From Sphingomonas jatrophae (GTDB lineage Bacteria; Pseudomonadota; Alphaproteobacteria; Sphingomonadales; Sphingomonadaceae): a DNA stretch of 64,000 nt. Numbering within the stretch: the stretch's first letter is position 1; each line of letters begins with the position of its first letter. Position numbers and translations under genes: made by a program. A model generated the notes under the pieces. It ran no database searches. It was not told where the DNA came from and was given only the letters and a program-made list of their open reading frames with translations. The DNA is taken from NCBI RefSeq assembly GCF_900113315.1, contig NZ_FOZG01000002.1:1-64000 (forward strand), in the 5' to 3' direction. Of this stretch, positions 36,749 to 45,946 are shown piece after piece.

Positions 36749-37297
36749 TCAGGACAGGGCGGACGCGGCGGGCATCGCGGCCGGGGCCCAGGCGAACAGG
36801 GGCGCCTCCGTCGTCGCGCCGAGCGACTCCAGCAGGGTGAACAGCCAGGTTGCGTCCGCCGCTGCGGCATGGCGGCGGGGCACGGCCATGTCGGCGATCC
36901 GGCACGCCTCGATCAAGGCCGCGTCGCCATGGCCGCCGCGCGACAGGATCGCCTCGACATGCTCGATTCGCGCCGGCGCAGGCTCGCCCGCCGCCGCGGC
37001 GAGCGTGTCGAGCCAGCGCGCGTCGAGATAGGAATCCGCCACCAGCCGCCGCCCGTGCACGGCCGCCGCCAGTTCACCCAGCACGCGCGCCACAGGCAGC
37101 CCCTCCGCCGCCAGCCGCTCGCGCGTGATGCCGTGCAGCGCCTCCGCCTCGGCCGTCCAGTCCCACCCGGCCCAGTCGGGCGCCGGCCGGATCAGCCACG
37201 CGCGCGCACCCCGTTCGTCGCAGATGCCGACTTCGATCGGGTAGGAGCGGCCGTGCACGGGCAGGCACGACGCCTCGAAGTCGATGGTGGTCAGCAT
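36749..37297 (-). CDS. DnaQ-like DEDDh 3'-5' exonuclease
   Basis: 182 residues from ATG 37297. Exo I TIDFEASCLP (Asp and Glu), HGITRERL, Exo II-type ADSYLDARWL, and a late RRHAAAADATWL segment giving the His-x4-Asp of Exo III. These are the four acidic residues and the histidine of the DEDDh superfamily. No polymerase subunit contact region is seen. It probably acts as a stand-alone exonuclease. Partly convergent with the SDR. Confidence 0.75.
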   Translation of the reverse strand: MLTTIDFEASCLPVHGRSYPIEVGICDERGARAWLIRPAPDWAGWDWTAEAEALHGITRERLAAEGLPVARVLGELAAAVHGRRLVADSYLDARWLDTLAAAAGEPAPARIEHVEAILSRGGHGDAALIEACRIADMAVPRRHAAAADATWLFTLLESLGATTEAPLFAWAPAAMPAASALS

Positions 37298-37408
37298 GGC
37301 GCGGCGATGGTCTCTCGGTCACCCTGAACAAGCGGTGGACAATGCGACATCCGCCGCCTCGTTCCACCATGCTGGCGGCTATGGATGACGCGGTGGTGAC
37401 AGCAAGCT

Positions 37409-40400
37409 TCACTCCGCCGCGAGCAGATCCTCCGCCGCCCGCAGATCGACCGAGGCGAGCCGGCTGACCCCGCGCTCCACCATCGTCACGCCGAACAGGC
37501 GATGCATCCGCGCCATTGTCACCGGATTGTGCGTGACGATCAGGTAGCGCGTGTCCGTCTCCGCCGCCATCCGGTCGAGCAGGTCGCAGAAGCGCTCGAT
37601 ATTGGCGTCGTCCAGCGGCGCATCCACCTCGTCCAGCACGCACAAGGGGGCGGGATTGGTCAGGAACAGGCCGAAGATCAGCGCCACCGCGGTCAGCGCC
37701 TGCTCGCCGCCCGACAGCAGGGTCAAGGCGGACAGGCGCTTGCCCGGCGGCTGCGCCATGATCTCCAGCCCGGCCTCCAGCGGATCGTCCGAATCGATCA
37801 GCGCGAGATGCGCCTCGCCGCCGCCGAACAAGGTGGCGAACAGGCGGCGGAAATGGCCGTCCACCGCCTCGAACGCGGCACGCAGCCGCGCCCGCCCCTC
37901 GCGGTTGAGCGATCCAATCGAGCCGCGCAGCCGGTTCACCGCCTCGCCAATCTCCTCCCGCTCCGCGGCGGAGGCGGCCTGCGCGCTCTCCAGCTCCGCC
38001 AGTTCGGCCGCGGCGACGAGATTGACGGGGCCGAGCCGTTCGCGCTCGTTCGTCAACCGGTCGAGCCCGCCCGACTGCGCCTCCGCCGCGCCGACCTGCT
38101 CGGGATCGAAGCCGAGCCGCTCGGGCAGCAGCACCGCAGGGCAGCCGAACCGCTCGCCCGAGACACGGCCCAGCTCCACGCGCCTGAGGCCCTGCGCCTC
38201 CGCCCGCGCCGCGGCGCCCGCGCGCACCTCACGCGCGGCGGCGAGGCGTTCCTGCGCCGCCTGCGCCTGCGCGTCGGCGGCGGTGGCGGCGGCCTCGGCG
38301 GCGCGCTCCTGGGCGGTCTGCGCGGCCGCCTGCTCGCGCCGCTCGGTCAGTTTGCCCGCAGCCTCCGCCGCCGCAGCCGCCAGCGCGGCCGGCCGATCGG
38401 CCAGCGACGCCGTCTCCGCCTCCGCCTCCGCCTGGCGCCGCCCCATCTCGGCCACGCGCTTCGCCGCATCGCCCGCCCGCGCCCGCCAGCCGCGCGCCTC
38501 CGCACGGGCCGCCTCCTGCCGTTCGCGCGTCGTGGCGATGCGGGTGCCGATCGCCGCCGCCTCCGCGCGCGCCGCCGCCAGCGCCGCCGCTGCCGCCGCA
38601 CCTTCGCCGCGCAGCCGGGCCACGGCGGCCTGCGCCTCGCTGCCGTCGGGCAGGGCTGCGCGTGCCTCCGCCGACTGCACCTCGGCCATGCGCGCCTCGG
38701 CCACGTCCCCCGCCAGCCGCACGCGACGATCCTCGACGGCGCTGCGCTGAAGCTCCAGCCGGGCGAGCGCGGTTGCCGCCGCCTCCGCCTCGCGCATCGC
38801 TGCGCGGCCGTCCGCCTCCGCCTCCTGTCGGGCACGCCGTGCCGCCTCGATCGCGCGTCCCGCCTGGGTGAGCGTCGCTGCCGCCACATCGACGGCCGCG
38901 CGCGCCTGTGCCGCAGCCTCGCGCGCGGGTGGCAGCAGGCGATCCAGCTCGGCCAGCCGGTTCCGCCGGACCAGCCGGGCCGCAGCCCCGGCGCCCTCAC
39001 CTTCGCTGCGATAGCCGTCCCACCGCCGCAGCCGACCGTCGCGCGTGACGATCCGCTGGCCGGGCGCCAGCGCGGCACCGTCATCCACCTCGACCAGCCC
39101 GACCTGCGCCAGCCGCCGCGCGAGTTCGGCCGGCGCCTCTACCATGTCAGCGAGCGGGATCGCGCCGGCGGGCAGCGCAGGGTCGCCCGCCTGCGGCGCG
39201 GCGCCCGTCCAGCCGCGGGTGGGCCCCACCTCCGCCTCCAGCTCGTCGCCGAGCGCTGCGGCGAGCGCACGTTCCCAGCCGGGGGCGCAGGTGATCCGAT
39301 CGAGCAGCCGCGTTGTCGCCTTGGCCGGCTCCGCCCGCGCCAGTGCCGACCGCTCGCCGTCCAGTGCAGACAGGTCCGCCCGCGCGCGCGCCGCCTGCTC
39401 CTCGGCGGTGGCGCGGGCGGCCGCGGCGGCATCGCGGGCCGCCTCTTCGCGGTCGAGCGCGGCCGCGGCATTGCGGGCCCCCTGCGCCGCCGTCTCGCCG
39501 CGCAGCGTTGCCGCCTCGCGCCGTGCCTCCAGCGGCGCGGGATCGCCGAGGCCTGCCGCCTCGGCCTCCAGTCGCGCAATCTCCGCCTCCGCCCGCGCGC
39601 GCCGCTGCCGCGCGGTGGCGAGTGCGGCGTCGGCAACGCGCAATTCCGCCTGCTCCGCCGCCAGCCGCCCGAGCGCCTGCGCCAGCGCCAGCTCCGCATC
39701 GCGCGCCACCGCCTCCGCCGCTCCGACCGCAGCGGCGGCAGGCGCCCGCGCTGCCTCCGTCTCCGCCAGCGTCAGGCCGAGCGCCTTGTCCTCCGCCGCC
39801 AGACGTTCGAGCGCCTGCGCCGCATCCAGCGCCAGCTGATCCTCGCGCGCCCGGTCGCCGGCAAGCGATTCGCGTGCCCGCTCCAGCGCGGCCAGCCGCC
39901 GCTCGACGCGTTCGGCCTCCTGCTTCAGCCCGGCCAGCATCCCCTCGGCCGTGCGCGCCGCCTCGCGCGCCGCCTCCGCGGCGGCACGTGCCGGAGCGAG
40001 CGCGGTGCGTGCCGCCGCCTGTGCCGAGAGAGCGTCCGCCGCAGCCGACTCCGCGGCCGTCACCGCTGCGCCGGCCCCTTCCGCCTCCTGTTGCGCAGCG
40101 GTGGCGGCGGCGGCGGCATCGCGCCAGCGCGCCCAGATCAGCTGCGCCTCGGCCACGCGGATGCGCGCGCTCAGATCCTCGTAGCGCGCCGCCACGCGCG
40201 CCTGCCGCCGCAGCGCCGCCGCGCGCGTGCCGCTCTCCGCCAGCAGCTCGTCCACTCGCGCGAGATTGGCCTCCGCCGCGCGCAGCCGCATCTCCGCCTC
40301 CTTGCGGCGGACGTGCAGGCCGGCAATCCCCGCCGCTTCCTCCAGCATCGCGCGGCGCTCGGCCGGGCGGGCGGTAATGATCGCCCCGATCCGGTTCTGG

Positions 40401-40804
40401 CTGACGAGCGCCGGCGAATGCGCGCCCGTCGCGGCGTCGGCGAACAGCAAGGCCACGTCCCGCGCGCGCACGTCGCGGCCGTTGATCCGGTAGGCGGAGC
40501 CGGCCCCCCGCTCGATCCGGCGGACGACCTCGGTCTCGCCGTCCTCGCCATCGACGACGATCGTCACCTCGGCGAAATCCCGCGGCGGGCGCGCGGAGGT
40601 GCCGGCGAAGATCACGTCCTCCATGCCGCCGCCGCGCAGCGACTTGGGGCTGCCCTCCCCCATCGCCCAGCGGATCGCCTCGAGCAGGTTGGATTTGCCG
40701 CAGCCGTTCGGGCCGACCACGCCGGTCAGGCCGCTCTCGATGCGCAGCTCGGCCGGCTCGACGAACGACTTGAAGCCGGCAAGGCGAAGGCGGCGGATGC
40801 GCAT
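37409..40804 (-). CDS. smc: Chromosome segregation protein SMC
   Basis: 1131 residues. Walker A VVGPNGCGKSNLLEAIRW at the N-terminus, long coiled coils, a hinge (about 490-620), and C-terminal head with LLSGGEQALTAVALIFGL and Walker B LCVLDEVDAPLDDANIERF. It forms the bacterial condensin ring with ScpAB and organises the chromosome. The coiled-coil regions are extremely rich in Ala, Arg and Glu, which makes antisense frames long. Upstream gap is 93 bp to the next gene. Confidence 0.96.
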   Translation of the reverse strand: MRIRRLRLAGFKSFVEPAELRIESGLTGVVGPNGCGKSNLLEAIRWAMGEGSPKSLRGGGMEDVIFAGTSARPPRDFAEVTIVVDGEDGETEVVRRIERGAGSAYRINGRDVRARDVALLFADAATGAHSPALVSQNRIGAIITARPAERRAMLEEAAGIAGLHVRRKEAEMRLRAAEANLARVDELLAESGTRAAALRRQARVAARYEDLSARIRVAEAQLIWARWRDAAAAATAAQQEAEGAGAAVTAAESAAADALSAQAAARTALAPARAAAEAAREAARTAEGMLAGLKQEAERVERRLAALERARESLAGDRAREDQLALDAAQALERLAAEDKALGLTLAETEAARAPAAAAVGAAEAVARDAELALAQALGRLAAEQAELRVADAALATARQRRARAEAEIARLEAEAAGLGDPAPLEARREAATLRGETAAQGARNAAAALDREEAARDAAAAARATAEEQAARARADLSALDGERSALARAEPAKATTRLLDRITCAPGWERALAAALGDELEAEVGPTRGWTGAAPQAGDPALPAGAIPLADMVEAPAELARRLAQVGLVEVDDGAALAPGQRIVTRDGRLRRWDGYRSEGEGAGAAARLVRRNRLAELDRLLPPAREAAAQARAAVDVAAATLTQAGRAIEAARRARQEAEADGRAAMREAEAAATALARLELQRSAVEDRRVRLAGDVAEARMAEVQSAEARAALPDGSEAQAAVARLRGEGAAAAAALAAARAEAAAIGTRIATTRERQEAARAEARGWRARAGDAAKRVAEMGRRQAEAEAETASLADRPAALAAAAAEAAGKLTERREQAAAQTAQERAAEAAATAADAQAQAAQERLAAAREVRAGAAARAEAQGLRRVELGRVSGERFGCPAVLLPERLGFDPEQVGAAEAQSGGLDRLTNERERLGPVNLVAAAELAELESAQAASAAEREEIGEAVNRLRGSIGSLNREGRARLRAAFEAVDGHFRRLFATLFGGGEAHLALIDSDDPLEAGLEIMAQPPGKRLSALTLLSGGEQALTAVALIFGLFLTNPAPLCVLDEVDAPLDDANIERFCDLLDRMAAETDTRYLIVTHNPVTMARMHRLFGVTMVERGVSRLASVDLRAAEDLLAAE

Positions 40805-40897
40805 GGCAGGATGAGACTAGAGCGGAATGGCCTTGAGCGCGATGGGCCTCCAGGTGGCTGGACGGCGCTGCCTGCCTCGACAGGCCGGGGTGCGTGC

Positions 40898-41443
40898 CTA
40901 TTTCGGCGCGACGGCCCGCCCTGCCGGCCACGCGCTGTCGCCCACCCGGTTCAGCGTCATGTCGAACACGCGGGCAAGGCGCTTGCCTCCGCGCTCATAC
41001 CAGCCTTCCTCGTGCCAGCGGCCGCCCGTCACCGCGGCGGTATAGCGGACGACCGCGTCCGGCCCTGCCGGCATCGCCCATTCGAACCCGCCGGGCGTGA
41101 CCTTCAGCGGGAAGGTGCCCGCGCGCCCCTTGGCATAGGAGCGGAACTCATAGGCGCCGTCCGCCCCGGCGGAGATGACGGCGAGCGCGTTGAACCCGCC
41201 CTCGCTGCCGTCCGGATTATAGCTGTGCCCCTCGATCAGCCGCACGTCGCCGCCGAGGGCGGGGCCGACCCGCTCCGTCTGGATCAGCGTGCGCGTGGTG
41301 CCGCCGGGCATGGTCAGCGTGGCGGGGCCGCGCCATTCGCCGTCGAACGGCGCCAGCGCATCGGCTGCCGCACCGCTTGTCGGAACCTGCGCCGTCGCCC
41401 CAGCCCCGGCCACCAGCAGGGCCAGCACCATCATCGTCCTCAT
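40898..41443 (-). CDS. Exported protein, DUF1579-like beta-barrel domain
   Basis: 181 residues from ATG 41443. Signal peptide MMVLALLVAGAGATAQ. The mature part reads FDGEWRGPATLTMPGG, TERVGPALGGDVRLIEG, GGFNALAVISAGADG and FRSYAKGRAGTFPLKV, the strand pattern of DUF1579-type periplasmic proteins. No catalytic residues recognised. Lies between smc and the DsbA gene in the same direction, so it may be part of their transcript. Confidence 0.68.
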   Translation of the reverse strand: MRTMMVLALLVAGAGATAQVPTSGAAADALAPFDGEWRGPATLTMPGGTTRTLIQTERVGPALGGDVRLIEGHSYNPDGSEGGFNALAVISAGADGAYEFRSYAKGRAGTFPLKVTPGGFEWAMPAGPDAVVRYTAAVTGGRWHEEGWYERGGKRLARVFDMTLNRVGDSAWPAGRAVAPK

Positions 41444-41463
41444 CCTGCCCCTCCCGTGCGCGG

Positions 41464-42207
41464 TCAGTCGCCGACGGCCGCCTTCAGCTTCGGCTCCAGC
41501 GCTTCCCAGCTGAAGACGTTGTCGAGCAGCGCGCCGTTCATGACGAAGCTGGGCGTGCCCGTGATATTGTCCGCCTGGCCGGCGCTCATGATCTTCTGCA
41601 GCGTATCCAGCTGGCCCTTGTCGGCGAGGCACTGGTTGATCTTCGCCTCGGGCAGACCGCGCTGGCGGAAAAAGGCGTCGAGCTTGCCAAGCTTCACCAG
41701 CTCCACCATCTGCTGCTGCGGCGGCAGCGACTGGAGCCGTGCCTGATCGGCCTCGGTCAGCTTCTGGAAATTGCCGACCCAGTCATTCTGCGTCGCATAA
41801 AGCTGCTCGGCGATCTTGAAGAACGGCTCCGGCCCTTGGCAGCGTGCGAGGATCGAGACCGGCGCGTCGATGCCGTTCAGCAGGAAGCTGCGGAATTCCC
41901 AGCTGACGCGGCCGGACTTGATGTAGGTGTCGCGCAGCGTCGGTACGCCCTTCTCCTCGAACTCGGCGCAGTGCGGGCAGGTGAAGGAGGCATATTCGAC
42001 CAGCTTCACCGGCGCATCCGGATTGCCCATGACGAAGCCGCCGGTGGGCGAGACATTGACCACCTCGGTCCAGTCCTTGCCCGCTGGGGCCTTGACCGCA
42101 GCCGCGGTCGGCGCGGTGGCGCCGGTGCCGCTTTCGCCGCCTTTGTCGCCACAGGCGGAGACGAGCGCGGCGGTGGCCAACAGGGTCAACAGGGCGGCAG
42201 AACGCAT
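41464..42207 (-). CDS. DsbA-like thiol-disulfide oxidoreductase lipoprotein
   Basis: 247 residues. Lipobox LVSAC at about 15-19, then a thioredoxin-fold DSBA domain: VMGNPDAPVKLVEYASFTCPHC with active-site CPHC, a helical insertion, and TGTPSFVMNGALL with the cis-Pro loop. Acts in periplasmic disulfide chemistry. Tandem with a second DsbA-like gene 28 bp upstream. In alphaproteobacteria such pairs sit beside smc and DUF721. Confidence 0.9.
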   Translation of the reverse strand: MRSAALLTLLATAALVSACGDKGGESGTGATAPTAAAVKAPAGKDWTEVVNVSPTGGFVMGNPDAPVKLVEYASFTCPHCAEFEEKGVPTLRDTYIKSGRVSWEFRSFLLNGIDAPVSILARCQGPEPFFKIAEQLYATQNDWVGNFQKLTEADQARLQSLPPQQQMVELVKLGKLDAFFRQRGLPEAKINQCLADKGQLDTLQKIMSAGQADNITGTPSFVMNGALLDNVFSWEALEPKLKAAVGD

Positions 42208-42235
42208 CGAATCACTCCAGCACGAAAAAGGTTGT

Positions 42236-42916
42236 TCAGCGCAGCGCCGCGTCGATCAGCGGCTTCAGCGGCTCCCACGCGAAGACGGGCGTCATCTGGC
42301 CGTTGATCGCAAAGCCGGGCGTGCCCTTCAGCTGCCGCGCGCCGAAGGCGTCTTCCGCCATGGCCAGGAGCGGCTTCTGCCCCGCCGGATCGCGCAGGCA
42401 CGCACGCGCCTTGGCGGGCGGCAGGCCCCGCTGCGCCATCAGCGCGGTCATGCCCGTCGCGTCGGCAAAGGCCGCGAGCAGTTCCGCCTGCGGCAGCGAC
42501 GGCGGGGTGAAGCCTTCCGCCTTGGCGATCCACTGCGGCTGCGCGCGGAACAGCGCGTCCATGTCGCCGATATAGCGCGCCGGCCCGCCGCACCGCGCGA
42601 GCAGGCTGGCCGCCAGATCGAAGCCGTCGCGCACCGCATGGCGGAACTCGATAGAGACGCGGCCCGGGCGGACATAATCGCGCATCAGCACGGGCAGGCC
42701 CGTCTGGCTGAAATGCGCGCAGTGGGAGCAACTGAGCGAGAGATACTCGGTCAGCTTCACCTTCGCGGCCGGGTTGCCGAGGCGATAGGCGCCGTCGGGC
42801 AGCTGGACGAGCATGCGCGTCCAGTCCCGCGCGGCAGGCGCGGCGGGCTTGCGCGGTGCCGCCACGGCCGGCGCGGCCAGACCAAGCAGCGCGAGCGAGA
42901 GAAGAACGGCCCGCAT
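42236..42916 (-). CDS. Second DsbA-like thiol-disulfide oxidoreductase
   Basis: 226 residues from ATG 42916. Signal peptide AVLLSLALLGLAAPAVAAP. DSBA domain with NPAAKVKLTEYLSLSCSHC, active site CSHC, and cis-Pro loop KGTPGFAINGQM. Paralogous to the downstream gene (similar strand order and helical insertion) but with a cleavable signal and no lipobox, so it is probably soluble in the periplasm. The ATG overlaps the DciA stop by one base. Confidence 0.9.
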   Translation of the reverse strand: MRAVLLSLALLGLAAPAVAAPRKPAAPAARDWTRMLVQLPDGAYRLGNPAAKVKLTEYLSLSCSHCAHFSQTGLPVLMRDYVRPGRVSIEFRHAVRDGFDLAASLLARCGGPARYIGDMDALFRAQPQWIAKAEGFTPPSLPQAELLAAFADATGMTALMAQRGLPPAKARACLRDPAGQKPLLAMAEDAFGARQLKGTPGFAINGQMTPVFAWEPLKPLIDAALR

Positions 42917-43461
42917 CAGCGCACCCGACCGAGCACGGGGATCGCCGCCGCGCGGGCGGGGGCGGCGGACGCCTCCACCGCGGCCCCGAGCGCGGCCAGA
43001 CAGGCGCGCAGCTCCGGATCCGCCACGTCGCGCACCGATCCGCCGACCTCGTCCGACAGCGCCAGCTGCACCGGCCGCAGCGACGGCGGTGCCGGCCGCG
43101 GTGCCGCGGCGCCCTGGCGGATCGCCACCTTGGCGACCGCGGAATAGCCGAAGAAGCGATTCACCCGCTCGACAATCGCCGGCGCGACATGCTGGAACAT
43201 CGGCGCGTGCGCGCCTTCCACCGCGACGCACAGCGTGCCCTCCGCCTTCTTGCCGGCCGGAAAGCGGATCGATTCGGGGGTGGAGACGCGGGCGAATCGA
43301 TCGCCGACAATCTCGGGCCAGCGGCTGACGACCGTGTGCTGGACGAAGCCGAACCGGCGGAAACAGGTGCCGCCGACGCTCGGCAGCATGTCACCGACGG
43401 CGCGCGCACGGTTGCTGCGCACGGCTTGCGGCTCGACCTTGGGGGCGCGGGCTTTGCTCAT
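42916..43461 (-). CDS. dciA: DciA (DUF721) helicase-loading protein
   Basis: 181 residues. The DUF721 region (about 20-120) carries FGFVQHTVVSRWPEIVGDRF, STPESIRFPAGKKAEGTLCV and MFQHVAPAIVERVNRFFGY. DciA loads DnaB in bacteria that lack DnaC/DnaI. Divergent from mutY with 27 bp between starts. The two coupled DsbA-like genes downstream form the rest of the operon. Confidence 0.86.
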   Translation of the reverse strand: MSKARAPKVEPQAVRSNRARAVGDMLPSVGGTCFRRFGFVQHTVVSRWPEIVGDRFARVSTPESIRFPAGKKAEGTLCVAVEGAHAPMFQHVAPAIVERVNRFFGYSAVAKVAIRQGAAAPRPAPPSLRPVQLALSDEVGGSVRDVADPELRACLAALGAAVEASAAPARAAAIPVLGRVR

Positions 43462-43488
43462 CGTTCGCGCTCATGCCATAGCCGACCC

Positions 43489-44565
43489 ATGCTCGTCGAT
43501 GGCGCCGGCAGCGCCGAAGCCGCCATGCGCGCGGCAACCGCCACCGTGCCCCAGCGCCTGCTCGCCTGGTATGATCGCCACGCGCGCCGCCTGCCGTGGC
43601 GCAGCCCGCCCGGCACCCCGCCCGCCGATCCCTATCGCGTCTGGCTGTCCGAGGTGATGCTGCAGCAGACGACGGTGGCGGCGGTCGCGCCGCGGTTCGC
43701 CCGCTTGCTGGCACGCTGGCCCTCGGTCGCGGCCCTGGCGGCAGCCCCGCTCGACGATGTGCTGCACGAATGGGCGGGGCTCGGCTATTATGCCCGCGCG
43801 CGCAATCTCCACGCCTGCGCCCAGGCTGTCGCGGCCGCAGGCGGCTTCCCCGACACCGAGGCGGGCCTGCGCGCGCTGCCGGGCGTCGGCGACTACACGG
43901 CGGCGGCCATCGCCTCGATCGCGTTCGGCCGGCGCGCGGTGGTGGTCGACGGCAATGTCGAGCGTGTCGTCGCCCGCCTGTTCGCGCTCGAACAGCCGCT
44001 GCCGGGCGCCAGGCCGACGATCCGTCGCCTCACGGATACAATCACGCCGGATCTGCGCGCGGGCGATTTCGCGCAGGGCATGATGGACTTGGGCGCCACC
44101 ATCTGCACGCCCCGCGCCCCGGCCTGCGCGCTCTGCCCCTTGCGCGAGGGTTGCGCCGGCTTCGCCTCCGGCCGGCCGGAGGCGTATCCGGTGAAGCCGC
44201 CGCGTGCGGCCAAGCCGCAACGTCTCGGCACCGCCTTCTGGTTGACCCGCGGAGACAAGGTGCTGCTGGTCCGCCGCCCCGCCAAGGGCTTGCTCGGCGG
44301 CCTGCTCGCGCTGCCGACCGGCCCGTGGAGCGATGCGGCGCCCGGGCTGGACGGCGCCCCCGCCGCCGCGCGCTGGCGGCTGCTGGACGGCACGGTCCAG
44401 CATGTCTTCACGCATTTCCGCCTGACGCTCGCGCTCGCCACCGCGGCGGCTCCATCGGACGGGCTGGCGCCCGACGCGATCTGGTGGCAGGCGGATCGCA
44501 TCGACGAGGCGGGCCTGCCGACCTTGTTCGCCCGCGCCGCAGCGCGTTTCAGGGAGGATACATGA
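43489..44565 (+). CDS. mutY: A/G-specific adenine glycosylase MutY
   Basis: 358 residues from ATG 43489; an ATG at 43525 is the alternative. HhH motif LPGVGDYTAAAIASIAFG, catalytic Asp in VVVDGNVERVVARL, and the [4Fe-4S] loop CTPRAPACALCPLREGC (C-x7-C-x2-C-x5-C as read here). A C-terminal NUDIX-like domain recognises 8-oxoG. It removes A opposite 8-oxoG. TGA overlaps the nudC ATG, so the two oxidative-damage genes are coupled. Confidence 0.95.
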   Translation: MLVDGAGSAEAAMRAATATVPQRLLAWYDRHARRLPWRSPPGTPPADPYRVWLSEVMLQQTTVAAVAPRFARLLARWPSVAALAAAPLDDVLHEWAGLGYYARARNLHACAQAVAAAGGFPDTEAGLRALPGVGDYTAAAIASIAFGRRAVVVDGNVERVVARLFALEQPLPGARPTIRRLTDTITPDLRAGDFAQGMMDLGATICTPRAPACALCPLREGCAGFASGRPEAYPVKPPRAAKPQRLGTAFWLTRGDKVLLVRRPAKGLLGGLLALPTGPWSDAAPGLDGAPAAARWRLLDGTVQHVFTHFRLTLALATAAAPSDGLAPDAIWWQADRIDEAGLPTLFARAAARFREDT

Positions 44566-45437
44566 CGCCTGCCGGCTTCACGGGATCGCGACTCGACCGC
44601 GCGGACGCATGGCGCGGCGATCCCGAGCGCTTTGCCGCCCTCCTCGCCGATCCTGCCGCGCGCCTGCTCAGGCTGGACGGGCTCGATCCGCTGCTGGAAG
44701 CGGATGGGACGCTCGGCTGGGCGCCGCTCCCCGCCGATCCGACGCCGCTCGCCTTCCTGGGCATGCTGGACGGTGCGCCGCGCTTCGCCGCACTCGGGGC
44801 CGTGCCGCCCGCGACGCGCCGCACACGCGGGCTGGAGGCGGCGCTGGCGCTGATGCCGCCGGCCGAGGCCGCCACCTATGCCGCCGCGCGCAGTCTTATC
44901 GATTGGCATGCCCGCCATGGCTTCTGCGCCAACTGCTCGGCCGTGACCGCGGCGATCCGGGCCGGCTGGGCGCGCAGCTGCCCCGATTGCGGCGCCGAAC
45001 ATTATCCGCGCACCGACCCGGTCGTCATCATGCTGGCCGAACATGGCACCGGCGACGATGCCCGCGTGCTGGTCGGCCGTCAGGCGAGCTGGCCGCCGAA
45101 CCGCTATTCGGCGCTGGCCGGCTTCGTCGAGGTCGGCGAATCGATCGAGGAAGCGGTCGCTCGCGAGCTGTTCGAGGAAGCCGGCGTGCGCGCGGGCGAC
45201 GTGCGCTTCGTCGCCAGCCAGCCCTGGCCCTTCCCGTCGCAGCTGATGATCGCCTGCATCGCAACGGTGGACGATGCACGGCTGACGCTCGACGCGAACG
45301 AGATCGAATCGGCCCTGTGGGTCGATCGCGCCGGCATCGCCGGCGCGCTGGCGGAGAGCGAGGGTGCCCCCTTCCTCGCGCCGCCGCCCTACGCCATCGC
45401 GCATACCTTGTTCGAGCGGTGGCTGGCGGGCGCCTGA
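44562..45437 (+). CDS. nudC: NAD(+) diphosphatase / NUDIX hydrolase
   Basis: 291 residues from the ATG in ATGA overlap with mutY. Zinc ribbon CANCS and CPDCG (about 120-145), NUDIX box GFVEVGESIEEAVARELFEE followed by AGV, and the NADH-pyrophosphatase motif SQPWPFPSQLM. It hydrolyses NAD(H) or removes NAD caps from RNA. The only NAD-consuming gene here next to biosynthetic nadD, nadC and nadA in the window. Confidence 0.92.
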   Translation: MTPAGFTGSRLDRADAWRGDPERFAALLADPAARLLRLDGLDPLLEADGTLGWAPLPADPTPLAFLGMLDGAPRFAALGAVPPATRRTRGLEAALALMPPAEAATYAAARSLIDWHARHGFCANCSAVTAAIRAGWARSCPDCGAEHYPRTDPVVIMLAEHGTGDDARVLVGRQASWPPNRYSALAGFVEVGESIEEAVARELFEEAGVRAGDVRFVASQPWPFPSQLMIACIATVDDARLTLDANEIESALWVDRAGIAGALAESEGAPFLAPPPYAIAHTLFERWLAGA

Positions 45438-45447
45438 GGCAGTCCGC

Positions 45448-45933
45448 ATGGCCCGCCTGATCTCGCTCAAGCCATCGACCACGCCGCACGTGCGCAGCAG
45501 CACCCGGCTGCTGGCGATGGTGCACGAGCTGCACAAGGCGGGCTATCAGCGCCTCCGCGTCTCACCCGGGCTGGCGCCGAGCGGCATGTACTGGCGCTGC
45601 TCCATCACCCACGCGGGGAACATCGCGGAGAATGGCTGGTCGCTCCGCACGCCGGGGCTGGAGGGCGAGGTGGCCAGCTACTCGTCCGGTGCGGGCGATC
45701 GCTATTTCGGGTGGGACGATGCGCCGGGCCGGTCCGCCCGCGAACTGGCGGTGCGCTTCATCCAGCGCTTCCCTGCCCTCGTCGAGAAGGGCGATGGCTG
45801 TGACTGGGCCTATGCGGGCTGGTTGACCGACGTGCTCGGCCGGGCCGAGCTTGGCGGCGCGGATGCGTTGCCCGTCTTCTACGCCGATTACCCGCTCACC
45901 CTCGATCCGGAGTGGCTGCCACCCCCGCCCTGA
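45448..45933 (+). CDS. Conserved-type protein of unknown function
   Basis: 161 residues from ATG 45448, 10 bp after nudC. No signal peptide. Features: MARLISLKPSTTPHVRSS, RVSPGLAPSGMYWRCSITH and YFGWDDAPGRSARELAVRF, then a C-terminal Pro-rich end. The repeated Trp and Gly-Trp-Ser pattern suggests a compact domain, but no family is recognised. Probably read together with mutY-nudC. Confidence 0.7.
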   Translation: MARLISLKPSTTPHVRSSTRLLAMVHELHKAGYQRLRVSPGLAPSGMYWRCSITHAGNIAENGWSLRTPGLEGEVASYSSGAGDRYFGWDDAPGRSARELAVRFIQRFPALVEKGDGCDWAYAGWLTDVLGRAELGGADALPVFYADYPLTLDPEWLPPPP

Positions 45934-45946
45934 TCGGATCGAACCT

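Noticed and set aside
37502-41746. 1414-codon plus-strand ORF opposite smc and its neighbours
   Set aside because: It spans three unrelated minus-strand genes, which a real gene would not do; its product is repetitive Arg/Leu/Gln.
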